Source of the DNA: Acidobacteriota bacterium
Lineage (GTDB): Bacteria; Acidobacteriota; UBA890; WLXD01
Direction: 5' to 3'
Assembly (NCBI GenBank): GCA_012103255.1
Contig: WLXD01000001.1
Span: 1-64,000, forward strand
Length of the DNA stretch: 64,000 nucleotides
Of the stretch, positions 33,562 through 43,384 are shown in pieces. The position numbers and the translations under genes are program-made. Below the pieces are notes generated by a model, which saw only the letters and a program-made list of their open reading frames with translations, was not told where the DNA came from and did not search any database. Position 1 is the first letter of the stretch. Every line of letters starts with the position of its first letter.

Positions 33562-35553
33562 ATGAGCGACTCGCCCAACAAATTCGGCCGCTACGAGACG
33601 CGCCGCACGCTCGGGAAGGGCGCGATGGGCGTGGTGTATGGCGGGGTCGATCCGGTGATTGGCCGCGACGTGGCGATCAAGGTGGTGCGGGGCGATACGG
33701 GCGCCGATATCGACACGACTGGCGAACGCTTCGAGCGCGAGTTCAAGGCCGCCGGCCGCCTGTCGCATCCGAACATCGTGCCGATCTACGACGTCGGACG
33801 CGAGGGCGACTCCTGGTATATCGCCATGGAACTCGTGGACGGCACGAGCCTCGACGAGATCATGACCCAGGGTGGTGATCTGTCGCCCGAACGCTCGCTC
33901 AACCTGCTGCAGGGCATCGCTGCCGGCCTCGATCACTCACACAAGCACGGCGTGATCCACCGCGATGTGAAGCCGGCCAACATCCTGGTGACCACCGACG
34001 GCATCCCGAAGGTCACCGACTTCGGCGTGGCCAAGCCGGACGACGGCACGATGACGGCCGCCGGTGCGATTCTGGGCACGCCCGCATACATGTCGCCGGA
34101 ACAGGCGAAGGGCCAGAAACTGACGGGCGCATCCGACCAGTTCTCGCTGGCCGTGATGGCCTACCAGCTGCTCACCGGGCAGCGCCCGTTCCACGCCGAC
34201 ACCGCCACCGCGTTCCTCTACCAGATCGTGCACGAGGAACCCACGCGACCGAGCGAACTGGGTGTTCCGTTCCCGCCCTCGATGGATGACGTCTTGTTGA
34301 AGGGACTCTCCAAGGATCCGGCGGCGCGCTACGGCAGTTGCCGTGAGTTCGTGAACGCGCTGAGCAGCAACTGGGTCGGCGGCGACGAGACCTTGCCGAT
34401 GAGCGCGATCAGTGGTGAACGGGCGCCGCTGGACAGAAGTCTCGACGCGCAGCCGATGACGATGCCCGAGTCCGACGCTGGCGGAAAACCGATCGCGATC
34501 ATCGCGGTGGTGCTGCTCGTGATGGCAGCGGGCGGGATGTGGGCCGTTTCCCAACTCGGCGGATCTGACCCGGCGCCGGCAGAGTCCACGCCAGCGGAGT
34601 CCAGTAACCCCGCGACTCCAACGCCCCCGTCTGTGGAACCCGTCGAAGAGGCCGAACCGACCAGTTCAGGCGTCGGCGCGGACGGCCGCGGTGGCGGAAC
34701 CAACGATGTCGACGATGCCTTAGCTGCGGCCGGCGCTGCTGCCGCGACCGTGGACGAGGCCACGCTAACCGCCGGCGAGGGCACCCCGGACTCCGACAAC
34801 TTGGAATCGAGCAGCGAAACAACCACCGAGTCGACTGAGAATCTTGCGCCTGCAGCGGACCCCGAAGCCGCCGCCGCTGCGGCTGCGCCGACGCAGAGTC
34901 TGAGCGTGACAAGTCGCCCCGATGGAGCACGCGTTCTTCTCGACGGCGAGGCCATCGATGGTGTGACCCCGCTCGACATCGAAGTCACCGGCGGCGAGCG
35001 TCACACTCTCGAACTCGAACTTGAGGGGCATCAGGACCTGAGTTGGGCCTTCGCCACGGATGACCTCAACGAGGCTCAACTCGCGGACGGCCTGCACTTC
35101 CCGCTCGTGCCGGACGTGCCCCCTGGAGCCCTCGCAATCACGACAAGCCACGCTGTGCGTCTTGAGATGCGGTCGGCCGAAGGTCGCACACAGCGCATAA
35201 CGATCGACGCCGACGACACGATCGAAGTCTTCCCCGGCACGTGGACGGTACAGATGGTCGCGGAGGACGTATTCCTCGACCAGACGACAACGATCGAGGT
35301 CCGCAGCGAGGAAAACGCCAGCGTGGCGGTGCCGGCCATCGTCGAACTTCAGATCGCAGCCGCTCCGAGTAACTGCCGCGTCTCCGTGAACGGCCGATTC
35401 ATCGACGTCACGCCGATCCGGATCCCGATCGTGGTGGGTTCGCACGAGTTCACCTTCGAGTGGCCTGGTCTCGACCAGTCGATCACCCGCACTGAGCGGA
35501 TCGCTCAGGCGGGGCAGCGCATCTTTGCCACGCCGCCCGAGGAGCAGGAGTGA
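33562..35553 (+). CDS. Ser/Thr protein kinase with PEGA-like extracellular domain
   Basis: This 663-residue kinase has a Gly loop (LGKGAMGVVYGG near residue 18), VAIKVV, HRDVKPANIL near 133, DFG near 153 and TPAYMSPEQA near 173, so it should be active. Residues 265-310 are a juxtamembrane linker, and a membrane helix lies at about 311-332. A Ser/Pro/Glu/Ala-rich stalk runs to about 445, then comes a PEGA domain (SVTSRPDGARVLLDGEAIDGVTP is split around residue 450). More beta domains follow, ending in a second PEGA-like repeat (NCRVSVNGRFIDVTPIRI). The outer part probably senses the envelope. The gene overlaps the next by GTGA. Confidence 0.9.
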   Translation: MSDSPNKFGRYETRRTLGKGAMGVVYGGVDPVIGRDVAIKVVRGDTGADIDTTGERFEREFKAAGRLSHPNIVPIYDVGREGDSWYIAMELVDGTSLDEIMTQGGDLSPERSLNLLQGIAAGLDHSHKHGVIHRDVKPANILVTTDGIPKVTDFGVAKPDDGTMTAAGAILGTPAYMSPEQAKGQKLTGASDQFSLAVMAYQLLTGQRPFHADTATAFLYQIVHEEPTRPSELGVPFPPSMDDVLLKGLSKDPAARYGSCREFVNALSSNWVGGDETLPMSAISGERAPLDRSLDAQPMTMPESDAGGKPIAIIAVVLLVMAAGGMWAVSQLGGSDPAPAESTPAESSNPATPTPPSVEPVEEAEPTSSGVGADGRGGGTNDVDDALAAAGAAAATVDEATLTAGEGTPDSDNLESSSETTTESTENLAPAADPEAAAAAAAPTQSLSVTSRPDGARVLLDGEAIDGVTPLDIEVTGGERHTLELELEGHQDLSWAFATDDLNEAQLADGLHFPLVPDVPPGALAITTSHAVRLEMRSAEGRTQRITIDADDTIEVFPGTWTVQMVAEDVFLDQTTTIEVRSEENASVAVPAIVELQIAAAPSNCRVSVNGRFIDVTPIRIPIVVGSHEFTFEWPGLDQSITRTERIAQAGQRIFATPPEEQE

Positions 35554-37043
35554 GCCGGGGCCGGACGGCCGCGGCCGCCACGGCGCTTCTGTTGGTAGCG
35601 AGCATCGCTGCCGGTGGCACGGCCGTGGCCCAGGATCGCGCGGGGCTGCGACTCTACGAGCGCGCCGCGCAGCTGCTCGAGGCCGGCGATGCTGCGGCGG
35701 CTCAGCGTGACGCCGAGGTGTTCGTGGAGCAGTTCGCAGCAAGCGAGTTGATCGACGAGGGACTGCTTCTCCTGGCTCGAGCGCAGGCGACCAACCTGGA
35801 CAACAGCGGCGCCCGCGCGACAGCCGACTCGCTCATCAGCGGACATCCGCGGACCGCAAGCGCCGCCTCCGCCATGGTGCTCGTGGCGCAGCTCGATCTC
35901 GACGCCGCGCAGAGTAGCGCCGATCTGCGTCAGATCCGCGAGAGCATCCAGCGCGTGCCGCTGCTTTATGGCGCCGAGGATTTCCCGAGGCTGGAGGCAC
36001 GGCCGGCCGCCGCAGTGATCGCCGGCGAAGTGAGTTTGCGACTGGGCGAACGAGCGCTGGCTGCATCGCAACTCGCGCAGGCGGCTTCAACGGCGGCGCG
36101 CGAACCGTGGCGATCGCGCGCGCACTACGGACTCGGCGTCGCCCTGCTGCGTGACGGCGAATGGTCCGGCGCGGCGAGCATGTTGCAGCAGGCTGCGGCC
36201 GAGGTGTCCGCGGCACGTGGACTCCTCACGCTCATCCACCGCCACGAAATCTCGAACGCGCGGCTGCCATGGTCGAGCTCTCGCGTGGCGACGTCCTGGG
36301 GCCGAACACTCGACCGGCCCGTGGGTGTCGGAACTTCGGCAACGGGCGAAGTCTTCGTGATCGACGAAGGCAAGCAGATGGGCGTGCGCACCGACGATGA
36401 GGGCACGTTGATCGCCGAGCAGAACCCGCTCACAGAAGCGATCCGTCCGTGGTTCGCCGACACGGGCCGCACGTACGTGGTGGCGAAGCTCTCGCTTCTC
36501 GCGCCATTCGCCCGCCAGCGCACGACGTTCAGCTATCCGGACGGCAACGAGAACAAGGAAGCCGAAAACCTCGCCGCAGCCGCGCAGGGCCCCTTCGGCA
36601 ATCTGCTCGTGGCATACGACGGCGGCGACCGCGTGGGCCGCTTCGACCCGGACGGCAACCACCTCGCCGCGCCGCTCGGCGCTCAACGCGTGCGGATCGT
36701 CGACATCGTGGTCGACGCCAACGGTCGCTTTCTTGCGCTCGACCAGCGCGAGAAGCGCGTGTTCAGCATCAGCTCGGAGGGCACGGTAGAGGTCGCGATC
36801 AGCTCGGCCGCATGGCGCCGACCCGAAGCGCTGGCGATCGACGCGCTCGACAATCTCTACGTGCTCGATCGCGATGCAAAGCAGATCGAGATCTATGGGC
36901 GCGACCGCACGCTGCGCCACACACTCGGGCCATCGCTACCCGGTGGCCAGACCCTGGACGACCCGCGCGACATCGCGGTTGATGCGCGAGGCCGACTGCT
37001 CGTCGCCGATCGCGGCGCCCGCGGCCTGGTGGTGATCGAATGA
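35550..37043 (+). CDS. Secreted TPR/NHL-repeat protein
   Basis: This 497-residue protein uses GTG 35550, overlapping the kinase stop. A signal peptide (ATALLLVASIAAGGTAVAQ) is followed by TPR-like helices (residues 25-215: GLRLYERAAQLLEAGD, LRDGEWSGAASMLQQAA). Residues 245-497 form an NHL-like six-bladed propeller (DRPVGVGTSATGEVFVIDE, LDDPRDIAVDARGRLLVAD). It is probably periplasmic or outer-membrane associated and works with the kinase. Its stop overlaps the start of the third gene (ATGA). Confidence 0.82.
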   Translation: MSRGRTAAAATALLLVASIAAGGTAVAQDRAGLRLYERAAQLLEAGDAAAAQRDAEVFVEQFAASELIDEGLLLLARAQATNLDNSGARATADSLISGHPRTASAASAMVLVAQLDLDAAQSSADLRQIRESIQRVPLLYGAEDFPRLEARPAAAVIAGEVSLRLGERALAASQLAQAASTAAREPWRSRAHYGLGVALLRDGEWSGAASMLQQAAAEVSAARGLLTLIHRHEISNARLPWSSSRVATSWGRTLDRPVGVGTSATGEVFVIDEGKQMGVRTDDEGTLIAEQNPLTEAIRPWFADTGRTYVVAKLSLLAPFARQRTTFSYPDGNENKEAENLAAAAQGPFGNLLVAYDGGDRVGRFDPDGNHLAAPLGAQRVRIVDIVVDANGRFLALDQREKRVFSISSEGTVEVAISSAAWRRPEALAIDALDNLYVLDRDAKQIEIYGRDRTLRHTLGPSLPGGQTLDDPRDIAVDARGRLLVADRGARGLVVIE

Positions 37044-39142
37044 GGCGGCATTGCTCGCGGCTCGGTGCGATCGCCATGATCGCGCTCGCCATTGGCTTCG
37101 CGAGCGGGGCCACTGCTATCGCGCAGGATGCCGCGACCGACTTCGACGAGATGCAGCGCCAGGCTGAAGAGCTGTTCTTCTCGGCCCGTCAGCCCGACTC
37201 GATCGCCGCGTTCGACGGCCTGATCAACACTCTGCAGGTGGACGCCGATCCCTCGTCATCGGAGTGGACCCAGCGTCTCGCCATAGCCCTCGGCTTCCGC
37301 GCTCAGGCGCGCTTCAACCTGGGCGACGAAGGGCTCGCGGAGGACGACCTGCGGCGCCTGCTCGCCGCCGAGCCGGGCACCAACTTCGACCCCGCGCTCG
37401 TTTCGCCCAAGTTCATCGAGATGTTCCAGGCGCTGCGCGATGAGCTCGTTGGCCAGATCAACGTCTCGCTCGTTCCCCTCGATGCAGCCCTCCACGTCGA
37501 CGGCCGCCGCATGGTGGATCCGCTTCTGCCCATCGCGGTCATCGCTGGTGACCACACCGTGGATGCGTTCCTGCTCGGCCACACGTCGTTCAAGTCGGAC
37601 TTCGTCGTCGAGGCGGGCACCGCCACCGCGGTTGAGATCACGCTCGAGCGGGTGAGCGCGGTGCTCACGGTCGGAACGGCACAGCCAGGAGTAACCGTTC
37701 TGCTCGACGGTGCGTCGGTGGGCGAGACGGCCGCGGACGAAGGCGGCGATGGCGGCGTGCTGAGCTTCGACAACGTGATGCCGGGATCGCACGAGATCGA
37801 GTTCCGCCGCGACAACTTCCGCGCCCGACAGGTCAACGTCGAGGTGGCTGACCTCCTCAATTACACGCTCGACCCGGTGAGCCTGGAACCGGCCCGCGGT
37901 GAGGTGATTCTCAACGGGCTGCCGGCCACCGCCGAACTCCGGGTGAACGGCGAGATCACGCAGGCGCCCGACGGCCGCCTCGAACTCGTTCCCGGCACTC
38001 ACCTGATCGTGATCGACGGAGCCACCGCTGGCGTCTTCGAAGACAGCGTCTCAGTGGTCGACTTCGATCGCGTCGAGGTGGACGTCGTGCTGCGGCCAAC
38101 GATCCGCTTCCTCGGTGTGGTTGGCGGTGACGACGTGGCCAGCCGCAAGATCGTCGACGGTGTGGATACAGCGCTCGGGTCCGGCCCGTGGGTTCGGCGC
38201 GAGCAGGAAGGCCTGAGCCAGGACGCGCTCGCCAGCGCAGGCCTCCCGACCGATGTCCTCCGCGTGCTCGCCGAGCAGGGCGGCAGCGGCAACGGTGTGG
38301 AGTTCGCCGCCGCCCAGATCGGCCTGGCAGACGCCCATCCAGCGTCGGTCTACATGATCGCCGTGCTCTCCGATGATCTCGTGGCCACCCACGCGGATAT
38401 CTGGACGTTCACAGCAGCGCCGGGACCCGCCATCGGCGACCGCCTCCGTATCGCGCTGGAAACGGACGACGTGGCTGCCGGAGTCGCAGACGAACTTCTT
38501 GCCGCGAGCAGCTTCGCCCGAGCGTTCATCGGCGCCGAGTTCATCGACAGTCTCAATGCCTCTGGCGCCGTCGTGCTCAGCGTGGCTGAAGCTGGCCCCG
38601 CGGCAACCGCCGGGCTGGCGAGCGGCGACGAGGTTCTGGCAGTCGATGGCACCGAAGTCGATGGCCCCGCGGCCCTGCATGCTGCTCTCGCCAGCGCGGA
38701 CCCCGGCAGCAGCGTCAGTCTCCGGCTCGCCGACCGCGAGATCAGCGTCGCGCTGGGTGCTTCGCCAACGATCGTGAACCCCGGCAACCTCGACGCCCGC
38801 ATCGTGGCCACCTGGATCGAGATCTCGCGGCTCCGCGCCGTCGGAGCCCCGGGCGTGGAACCCTGGGTTCTGGCGCTCAACGAGGCGTCGATCCTGTTGC
38901 GCGCAGGCGCCTGGGCTGACGCCGTCCGGCTGCTCCGCGCCACCCAGTTCCCCGAGCGCCCCGGACTCGGCGCCGGCACCGCCAGCTACTGGCTAGCCCT
39001 AGCCCTCTCCGAGCTCGGCCCGGACTACGCCGACATCGCCGCCTCGTCCTTCGCCGCCGCAGCCGCCGACCGCACGGCTCGTCTACTCCACGACGACGGC
39101 CCCCTCATCTGGCCCCTCGCCCGTTCACGCACCGCCCAGTAG
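37040..39142 (+). CDS. Secreted PEGA/PDZ protein
   Basis: This 700-residue protein has a signal peptide (IAMIALAIGFASGATAIAQ). A TPR-like N-terminal region (30-135) precedes three PEGA-type beta domains at about 140-350 (INVSLVPLDAALHVDGRRMV, LTVGTAQPGVTVLLDGASVG, GEVILNGLPATAELRVNGE). A PDZ domain follows at about 500-575 (AEAGPAATAGLASGDEVLAV), then a C-terminal TPR-like region. It has no catalytic site. With the kinase and NHL protein it makes a three-gene coupled operon, perhaps a cell-surface scaffold whose PEGA domains bind cell wall. Confidence 0.82.
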   Translation: MRRHCSRLGAIAMIALAIGFASGATAIAQDAATDFDEMQRQAEELFFSARQPDSIAAFDGLINTLQVDADPSSSEWTQRLAIALGFRAQARFNLGDEGLAEDDLRRLLAAEPGTNFDPALVSPKFIEMFQALRDELVGQINVSLVPLDAALHVDGRRMVDPLLPIAVIAGDHTVDAFLLGHTSFKSDFVVEAGTATAVEITLERVSAVLTVGTAQPGVTVLLDGASVGETAADEGGDGGVLSFDNVMPGSHEIEFRRDNFRARQVNVEVADLLNYTLDPVSLEPARGEVILNGLPATAELRVNGEITQAPDGRLELVPGTHLIVIDGATAGVFEDSVSVVDFDRVEVDVVLRPTIRFLGVVGGDDVASRKIVDGVDTALGSGPWVRREQEGLSQDALASAGLPTDVLRVLAEQGGSGNGVEFAAAQIGLADAHPASVYMIAVLSDDLVATHADIWTFTAAPGPAIGDRLRIALETDDVAAGVADELLAASSFARAFIGAEFIDSLNASGAVVLSVAEAGPAATAGLASGDEVLAVDGTEVDGPAALHAALASADPGSSVSLRLADREISVALGASPTIVNPGNLDARIVATWIEISRLRAVGAPGVEPWVLALNEASILLRAGAWADAVRLLRATQFPERPGLGAGTASYWLALALSELGPDYADIAASSFAAAAADRTARLLHDDGPLIWPLARSRTAQ

Positions 39143-39161
39143 AGAAGGCCGCACGCAAGAA

Positions 39162-39183
39162 GCCCGGGAATTGCTTCCCGGGC
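39162..39183. terminator. Terminator hairpin between convergent genes, copy 1
   Basis: Nine-base arms GCCCGGGAA and TTCCCGGGC flank the loop TTGC. On the minus strand a TTCTT follows the stem, so it fits termination of the subtilase gene and may also stop the kinase operon. The same hairpin with its flanks recurs at 43840-43861. Confidence 0.75.
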
Positions 39184-39269
39184 CTCCGGCAGTCCCCGCC
39201 CTATCGGGTTGCCCCGATCGCACGGGTGGTGCCGCGCGCGGCTGTCGAGAGGACTACGCCTCGTGACTC

Positions 39270-40580
39270 CTACCTGCCCTTGTATTCCTCGGGCACGGCG
39301 TACAGAAGCAGGTTCACCGTGTTCTTGCGGAGCCCCTTCATCGCCTTCTTGGTCCCGTACTTCTCGATCTCGTCACGGATCTGCTCCGGGCTCCAGTCGG
39401 GCCGGCGCTGCATGAGTAGCGCGACCGCGCCGGCCACGAAGGGCGACGCCATGGAGGTGCCACTCTTGTAGGACGTGGCGTTACGGTTCTGGATACCCGC
39501 CGCCTTGATGACGGTGCCGGGGGCAAAGATGTCCACACACGGACCGTGATTCGAGAAGCCGGCCGCTTTGTCATCGCGCCCAGCTTCAATCATGCTCCCG
39601 CCGGGAGAATCGAATGCCTTCTTGTGATCCGAAGCTCCGGTCGTGATTCCAAACATGCTGTTGCCGGGCGATCGGTTGCAGGTGTCCTTCTTGTCGTTGC
39701 CGGCGGCCGCGGCCGTGACGATGCCGGCTTGATACAGCGCCTTGATCCCGGCCCGCGTGGACGGCGAGTCTCCGGTGAAGCCAAGGCTGAGATTCGCCAC
39801 TCCCCCGCGCTTCGGATCGTGGTTCTTCAAGATCCACTCCATGGCCTCAACGACTTCGATTGACGAGCCCTGTCCACTGCACTTCGGGAAGACCTTCAGC
39901 GGCACGACTTGAGCCCCTGGTGCAACACCCCACTGGCGACCGGCCGCGATCGAGGAAACGTGCGTGCCATGACTCTGACAGTCCTTGTTCCCGGGAGCGT
40001 TGCCGTTCTTGGTGAAGTCGCGCCCCCGGCTCATCCGCCCCTTGAAGTCGCGATGGCGCCCAAAGGCCCCGGTATCGATGATGTAGACGTCCACGCCGGT
40101 ACCGTCGAACTCGGTCTCGAACTTCTGGTCGAGGCCATCGCGCTGATCGATTCGGTCAAGACCCCAGTTCATCGCGTTGCGTTGCACATCCGGATCGACA
40201 GCCGTCGTCGGAACCGGAAGCACCTCCGTGGCCTGCTCGCGCTCAACCAGAACAACCCGAGGGTCGCTCATCAGAGCGGCGCACTCCGCCGCCGAAGCCG
40301 TCACGATCGCGCCCGAGAAGGCGCGAGTGAACACATCGCCGCGGGCAACCCGATACCGAATCGGAAGTTCGCCGGCAAGCGCCGCCACCGCACGTCCACG
40401 GACACGATCCGCGTCCTGGCCCCGGAACCGGCCAACCTCGGCGTCGACGACGTCCTGGCGCAGGTGAACGATGTAGCGCACCTCATCATCCTGAATCTGA
40501 GGCGCACCAGCCTCAACGCTGGCGATAGGTGCAATGAGCGCGGCAATGGCAAGAGCCGCAAGTAGGCGTCGGATACGCAT
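39270..40580 (-). CDS. Secreted subtilisin-family (S8) protease
   Basis: This 436-residue protein starts at ATG 40580 (GGAGGG site upstream); the open frame continues upstream without signal. A signal peptide (LLAALAIAALIAPIASVEAG) is followed by an inhibitor-I9-like prodomain (residues 30-115: VRYIVHLRQDVVDAEVGRF, VVLVEREQATEV). The catalytic triad is visible: Asp in VYIIDTGAF near 165, His in SHGTHVSSIAAG near 201 and Ser in SGTSMASPFVAGA near 373. AAAAGND provides the oxyanion Asn. It is probably secreted and self-processed. The gene stands alone, 104 bases before the next upstream gene's stop. Confidence 0.92.
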   Translation of the reverse strand: MRIRRLLAALAIAALIAPIASVEAGAPQIQDDEVRYIVHLRQDVVDAEVGRFRGQDADRVRGRAVAALAGELPIRYRVARGDVFTRAFSGAIVTASAAECAALMSDPRVVLVEREQATEVLPVPTTAVDPDVQRNAMNWGLDRIDQRDGLDQKFETEFDGTGVDVYIIDTGAFGRHRDFKGRMSRGRDFTKNGNAPGNKDCQSHGTHVSSIAAGRQWGVAPGAQVVPLKVFPKCSGQGSSIEVVEAMEWILKNHDPKRGGVANLSLGFTGDSPSTRAGIKALYQAGIVTAAAAGNDKKDTCNRSPGNSMFGITTGASDHKKAFDSPGGSMIEAGRDDKAAGFSNHGPCVDIFAPGTVIKAAGIQNRNATSYKSGTSMASPFVAGAVALLMQRRPDWSPEQIRDEIEKYGTKKAMKGLRKNTVNLLLYAVPEEYKGR

Positions 40581-40683
40581 TGGTGGGTCCCTCCGTACGT
40601 GGTGAGTGAGAACTGCCACATAGGGAGACGGACCGATTCTGGTTTTTCCCTTCGCTCGTCGCCACTTCCGGCGCCAGGGCGGG

Positions 40684-43383
40684 CTATTCGGCCCGGAAGG
40701 CCTCCTGCGGATCGACTCGAGCAGCCCGCAGGGCCGGCGCCGCGCTCGCCGCCAGACACACCGCCAGCAGCAGGGATACGCATCCGGCGAGCACCATCGG
40801 GTCGAGCGTGCCGACCCCGTAGAGCTGCGTCTCGACCAGGCGTCCCAGCGCGTATGCAACGGGCAACGCGACCGTCACACCGATCAACGCCAGCTTGGCC
40901 GCGTCGCTGAGGATCAGTCCGGCGGCCGAACCGGGACGGGCGCCGAGCGCCACGCGGATGCCAATCTCCTTCGATCGACTCTGGGCCGCGAAGCTGAGTA
41001 CGCCGTAGATGCCGATCATCGCCAACAGGAGGGCGAATCCGGCGAACGCGCTGCCCAGCGTGGCGAGCATGCGCTCGAACACGAGTAGGCGATCGATCTG
41101 TCCGTCGAACGTGCGTAGGTCGCTCACCGTGATCATCGGATCAACGCCCTTCACCACCTCGAGCAGACGGCCGCCCAGGGCCTCGCTCGACTGCTGCGCG
41201 CGGATGTAGAAGACGCCGCGGTTCACGGTGCGCTCCCACACCGAGAAGTAGACCTTCGGCTCACGGTCGCGCAGATCCTGCTCCCGGTAGTCCTGCACGA
41301 CCCCGACGATCTCCACGCGGGGTTCGCGGAAACCGCCGAACCCGAAGTCGATCCGCACCCCGAGCGGTTCGTGATCGGGTAGATAGCGACGAACAAACTC
41401 CTCGCTGACGATGGCCGACCGCAGCAGCCAGCCCTCTTCGTCGTAGCGGTCGGTGTCGTCGAAGTTGCGACCGCGCACCACGCGCACGCCCAGGGTGTCG
41501 AAGGACTCCGGACTCACGGCGTTCATCGGCATCGCCTCTTCGGTCATGAACTGCCGGTCGCTCTCGACGAGCATCGTGTTCCCCCAACCGCCACCGGTCA
41601 GCAATGCGAAGGACGACACGCTCGCCTCGTCTACTTCGGGCAGCTTCTGCAATCCGCGCAGGATCTGCTCGATCGCCAGCTTGGATTCGGGCAACTCGTA
41701 GCCGTCGTTGAGCGGATTCACGGTGAAGGTCATTAGCCCATCGGTGGCGAAGCCCGGGCCGTCGAGTTTCAGCGAGCGCAGCGTGAGGCCGAACAGCGTC
41801 GCGCCGACGAGGAACACCAGCGCCAGGCCAACCTGGCCGACCACCAATGCACGCCGCAAGCCCATGCCGCCGGTCATGCTGCGGCCTGCCGCCTTGAGCG
41901 CGCCGATGGGCTCGGTGGCACCCGCGAACCAGGCGGGCCCCACGCCCGAAAGGAGCGTTGCAACCACAGCGATCATCCCGGCGGTGAACAGCGCCCTGAG
42001 GTCGAGTTCGGGCCGGAGGGCCAGTGCGGCGACGTCGCCGACCTGCAAGAACGACAAGATCCAACGGCCGAAGAACGGCGCCAGCAACACACCTGCGCCC
42101 GTGCCGATGCCGGCAAGCAGGCCCGCTTCGGCCAGCCGTTCCGCCATCAGTCGACGACGCGAAGCCCCGAGTGCCGCGCGAACGCCAGTCTCGCGCGAAC
42201 GGGACACAGTCTGGGCCAGCGACAGGTTGGCCACGTTGAGGCAGGCGAGGAGCAGCACCAGTGCCGTAGCAGCACTCAGGATCACGATGGGCGAACGGAG
42301 TTCCTCGGCGCGGCCCGCCTGACCCTGCCCACCTGCGTTGATCGCGAGCGTAGACGCGAGGTACTGATCGAGCTTTGCGGCCTCCACGTCGGCCGGCCAC
42401 TCCTCCTGCTCCATGTCCGTCACGAGGCGGCGCTCGAACCAGGGCTGGAGGGTGGCCTGCGCGCGACCAGCATCCACACCGTCCATCAGCCGTGCGTACA
42501 CGTGTTGGAAACGAACCCTGTGCTCGTCCAACTCACCCCAGTCGTGCACGAATGCGTTCATCATCATCGGCATCCACAACTCGGTGGACACGCTCCAGTC
42601 CGTGCCGTGGAAACCGGGCGGCGCCACGCCCACGATCGTGAACGGCCGCGCGTTGATCCGGAGTTCCGTACCCACGATGTCGGGGTCGGCGCCGAGGCGC
42701 GTGCGCCAGTAGGTGTGCGACAGGATCACGACCGCATGGCCGTCGAGCACCTGGTCGTCATCCGCTGTGAACACACGGCCCAGCTCGGGCCGGATGCCGA
42801 ACAGCGCGAAGTAGTCGCCCGTGACGAGTTCCACCTGGGCCCGCTCCGTACCCTCCTGCAGCGAGACCGTCACCCGGCCGGGGCTACGCGCTGCAATGTG
42901 ACGGAACAACGGACTCCCCAGGGAATCGTGATGCGCCCGCACGTCCACATACAGCGGGTGCGGAATCAGACTCCCGAAGCCGCGACCACCGCCCATGAAC
43001 TCGCCCTGCCAGTCGAGCTGCACGATCTCGTGCGGCGCCTCAACGGGAAGTGCGCGCACCAACACCTGGTCGGCCAGCGAGAAGATCGCCGAATTCACCC
43101 CGATCCCGATCACGAGCGACAGCAGGATCGTCGCGGTGGCGACCGGCGCGTGTGCGAGCTGACGCGACGCGTAGCGCGTATCCCGAGCAATGATCGCCAG
43201 CCAGCTCGGCCGCGGCCACGACGTGGGCCGTTCGAGGTGTGCGTTGTGGCCGAATCGGGCGCGCGCCATCGCCCGCGCCTTCTCCGACGCCACGCCCTCA
43301 GCGATCAGTTGATCAGTTTCGAGGTCGATGTGCGACTGCTGTTCTTCGGCACGATCGCGATCACTACGTCCCTTGCCCCACAT
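40684..43383 (-). CDS. Orphan FtsX/MacB-type permease (ADOP family)
   Basis: This 899-residue membrane protein has an N-terminal charged region, a first membrane helix (ATILLSLVIGIGVNSAIFSL near 90), a large MacB-like periplasmic domain (FRHIAARSPGRVTVSLQE...), and two blocks of three FtsX-type helices (about 370-500 and 770-890). The permease unit occurs twice, as in the acidobacterial duplicated orphan permeases. No ABC ATPase gene is nearby, which is normal for this family. It is preceded by a PadR regulator with one base between the genes. Substrate is unknown; efflux or lipoprotein release by analogy with MacB. Confidence 0.88.
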   Translation of the reverse strand: MWGKGRSDRDRAEEQQSHIDLETDQLIAEGVASEKARAMARARFGHNAHLERPTSWPRPSWLAIIARDTRYASRQLAHAPVATATILLSLVIGIGVNSAIFSLADQVLVRALPVEAPHEIVQLDWQGEFMGGGRGFGSLIPHPLYVDVRAHHDSLGSPLFRHIAARSPGRVTVSLQEGTERAQVELVTGDYFALFGIRPELGRVFTADDDQVLDGHAVVILSHTYWRTRLGADPDIVGTELRINARPFTIVGVAPPGFHGTDWSVSTELWMPMMMNAFVHDWGELDEHRVRFQHVYARLMDGVDAGRAQATLQPWFERRLVTDMEQEEWPADVEAAKLDQYLASTLAINAGGQGQAGRAEELRSPIVILSAATALVLLLACLNVANLSLAQTVSRSRETGVRAALGASRRRLMAERLAEAGLLAGIGTGAGVLLAPFFGRWILSFLQVGDVAALALRPELDLRALFTAGMIAVVATLLSGVGPAWFAGATEPIGALKAAGRSMTGGMGLRRALVVGQVGLALVFLVGATLFGLTLRSLKLDGPGFATDGLMTFTVNPLNDGYELPESKLAIEQILRGLQKLPEVDEASVSSFALLTGGGWGNTMLVESDRQFMTEEAMPMNAVSPESFDTLGVRVVRGRNFDDTDRYDEEGWLLRSAIVSEEFVRRYLPDHEPLGVRIDFGFGGFREPRVEIVGVVQDYREQDLRDREPKVYFSVWERTVNRGVFYIRAQQSSEALGGRLLEVVKGVDPMITVSDLRTFDGQIDRLLVFERMLATLGSAFAGFALLLAMIGIYGVLSFAAQSRSKEIGIRVALGARPGSAAGLILSDAAKLALIGVTVALPVAYALGRLVETQLYGVGTLDPMVLAGCVSLLLAVCLAASAAPALRAARVDPQEAFRAE

Positions 43384-43384
43384 C

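Noticed and set aside
36087-36920. 277-codon minus-strand frame
   Set aside because: Antisense to the NHL propeller of the kinase operon; mirror-frame composition.
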